From positions 1 through 6,581 of the forward strand of contig CAYXRK010000234.1 in NCBI GenBank assembly GCA_964467615.1: a stretch of 6,581 nucleotides of DNA, given 5' to 3'. Position 1 is the stretch's first letter. Every line of letters starts with the position of its first letter. Made by a program: the position numbers and the translations under genes. Of the stretch, positions 6,241-6,581 are shown piece after piece. Origin of the DNA: CAYXRK01 sp964467615 (lineage in GTDB: Bacteria; Hydrogenedentota; Hydrogenedentia; Hydrogenedentales; GCA-2746185). The notes beneath the pieces are model-generated. The model made no database searches, was not told the origin of the DNA, and saw nothing but the letters and a program-made list of their open reading frames with translations.

Positions 6241-6256
6241 CCATCGGAAAAGCTTC

Positions 6257-6484
6257 ATGAAAACCGCAAAAATTTTCAAAAACGGAGGCAGCCAAGCCGT
6301 CCGCCTGCCAAAGGATTGCCAGTTTTCAACGGACGAGGTGTGCGTTAGGAAAATCGGCCATCTCGTCATGCTGTATCCTCCAGATAAAGCGTGGGAAATA
6401 TTCAAACACGGGCTAAGCGAATTTACGCCTGACTTCAATGTCGAGAGAGACCAACGGCCACCGCAGGAACGTCAGCCCCTGTGA
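6257..6484 (+). CDS. vapB: VapB-type antitoxin, AbrB/SpoVT fold
   Basis: The 75-residue product opens with MKTAKIFKNGGSQAVRLPKD, the hallmark of VapB antitoxins with an AbrB/MazE swapped-hairpin DNA-binding domain (about 1-45, including GDEV-like TDEVCVRKIGHLVML). The C-terminal part (WEIFKHGLSEFTPDF and a charged, Pro- and Gln-rich end) is the usual toxin-neutralising tail, normally unstructured until it wraps the toxin. It should bind VapC, block its nuclease site and repress the operon through the palindrome at 6221-6240. The start fits the family, with a GGA at 6246-6248, 8 nt upstream. It overlaps the next gene by 4 nt (GTGA), as expected for a coupled pair. Its 5' end is more A-rich than the surrounding genes, as is common in mobile toxin-antitoxin modules. 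Confidence 0.9.
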   Translation: MKTAKIFKNGGSQAVRLPKDCQFSTDEVCVRKIGHLVMLYPPDKAWEIFKHGLSEFTPDFNVERDQRPPQERQPL

Positions 6485-6581
6485 GTTCATTCATGCTTGA
6501 TACGGACGTCTGCGTCGAGCTCATACGCGGTAGAGGCGCGCGCATTGAGCACCGAATGGCCCAATGTGGCCCGGCCGCCTT
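6481..6581 (+). CDS. vapC: VapC-type PIN-domain toxin, N-terminal part (cut by window end)
   Basis: Only the first 33 codons are present. The protein begins MSSFMLDTDVCVELIRGRG, the typical start of VapC: a first beta strand, then LDTD with Asp7 as the first acidic metal ligand of the PIN nuclease site, and a helix (VCVELIRGR). PIN toxins of this group are Mg-dependent RNases that cleave tRNA or rRNA and arrest growth when the antitoxin is lost. The start is taken as GTG at 6481, whose GTGA overlaps the antitoxin stop; an in-frame ATG at 6493 is a possible alternative. The remaining active-site acids lie outside the window, so activity cannot be judged. Confidence 0.85.
   Translation, partial: MSSFMLDTDVCVELIRGRGARIEHRMAQCGPAA

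Larger units (their letters stand above)
6076..6256. promoter_or_regulatory. Divergent control region between the ABC operon and vapBC
   Basis: This 181-bp region must hold the start signals for both directions. Rightward elements are clear (see the vapBC promoter and operator). Leftward, the AT-rich block at 6114-6123 contains TATAGT (minus strand, 6121-6116), about 41 bp before the ATPase start, but no good -35 hexamer lies 16-18 bp away. A second leftward candidate, TATACT (6225-6220), lies inside the vapBC operator and also lacks a convincing -35. I see no RNA gene or riboswitch here. Confidence 0.4.

Noticed and set aside
6076..6438. N-terminal extension of 121 codons on the ABC ATPase (open frame to an ATG at 6438 on the minus strand)
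   Set aside because: It lies antisense to vapB and across the clear vapBC promoter, resembles no ABC domain, and would make the protein far longer than the family. ATG at 6075 has a good ribosome site and gives a normal 240 residues.

Overview
The window is GC-rich bacterial DNA (one third to two fifths A+T by eye) with tight gene packing. It carries one assembly gap (ten N at 816-825). The left edge holds the C-terminal end of a protein with a long Glu-Gly dipeptide repeat, then a Cys, one hydrophobic segment and an Arg-rich end. Such Glu-Gly-rich tails are, from memory, frequent in uncultured lineages of the Planctomycetes/Hydrogenedentes/Lentisphaerae kind. That, together with the N gap, suggests a metagenome-assembled genome. 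This placement is inference only. The envelope genes (a HlyD-type adaptor with a TolC-tip contact motif) point to a two-membrane cell.

Layout, left to right. Positions 1-222 (+) are the tail of the repeat protein. Positions 266-754 (+) encode a DinB/YfiT-like metal-binding protein. Positions 757-857 are a convergent intergenic stretch with a G/C homopolymer hairpin, the assembly gap, and what looks like the terminator of the leftward operon, interrupted by the gap. Positions 858-6075 (-) form a leftward cluster of four genes, transcribed in the order ABC ATPase, FtsX-type permease, HlyD-type adaptor, YafY-like WYL regulator. The first two genes share one base (TAATG), the third follows after 16 bp, and the regulator after 76 bp. 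Positions 6076-6256 are a divergent control region. Positions 6257-6581 (+) hold a VapBC-type toxin-antitoxin pair, with the toxin cut off by the window end.

How the genes work together. The ATPase, the duplicated eight-helix permease and the periplasmic adaptor form an inner-membrane machine of the MacAB/LolCDE-like superfamily. It would need an outer-membrane TolC-type channel, and none is encoded here. The substrate cannot be read from the sequence. The WYL regulator at the end of the operon is a candidate feedback regulator. The vapBC promoter is unusually clear: a near-consensus -35/-10 pair at 17-bp spacing, with a perfect 7-bp inverted repeat over the -10 and predicted start. This is the arrangement expected for autorepression by VapB/VapBC. 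The same AT-rich operator lies upstream of the ABC operon on the other strand.

No clearly new system is evident. The points most worth a second look are the tripartite sorting-like tail, the vapBC operator, the TolC-tip motif in an operon without an outer-membrane channel, and the gap inside the putative terminator.
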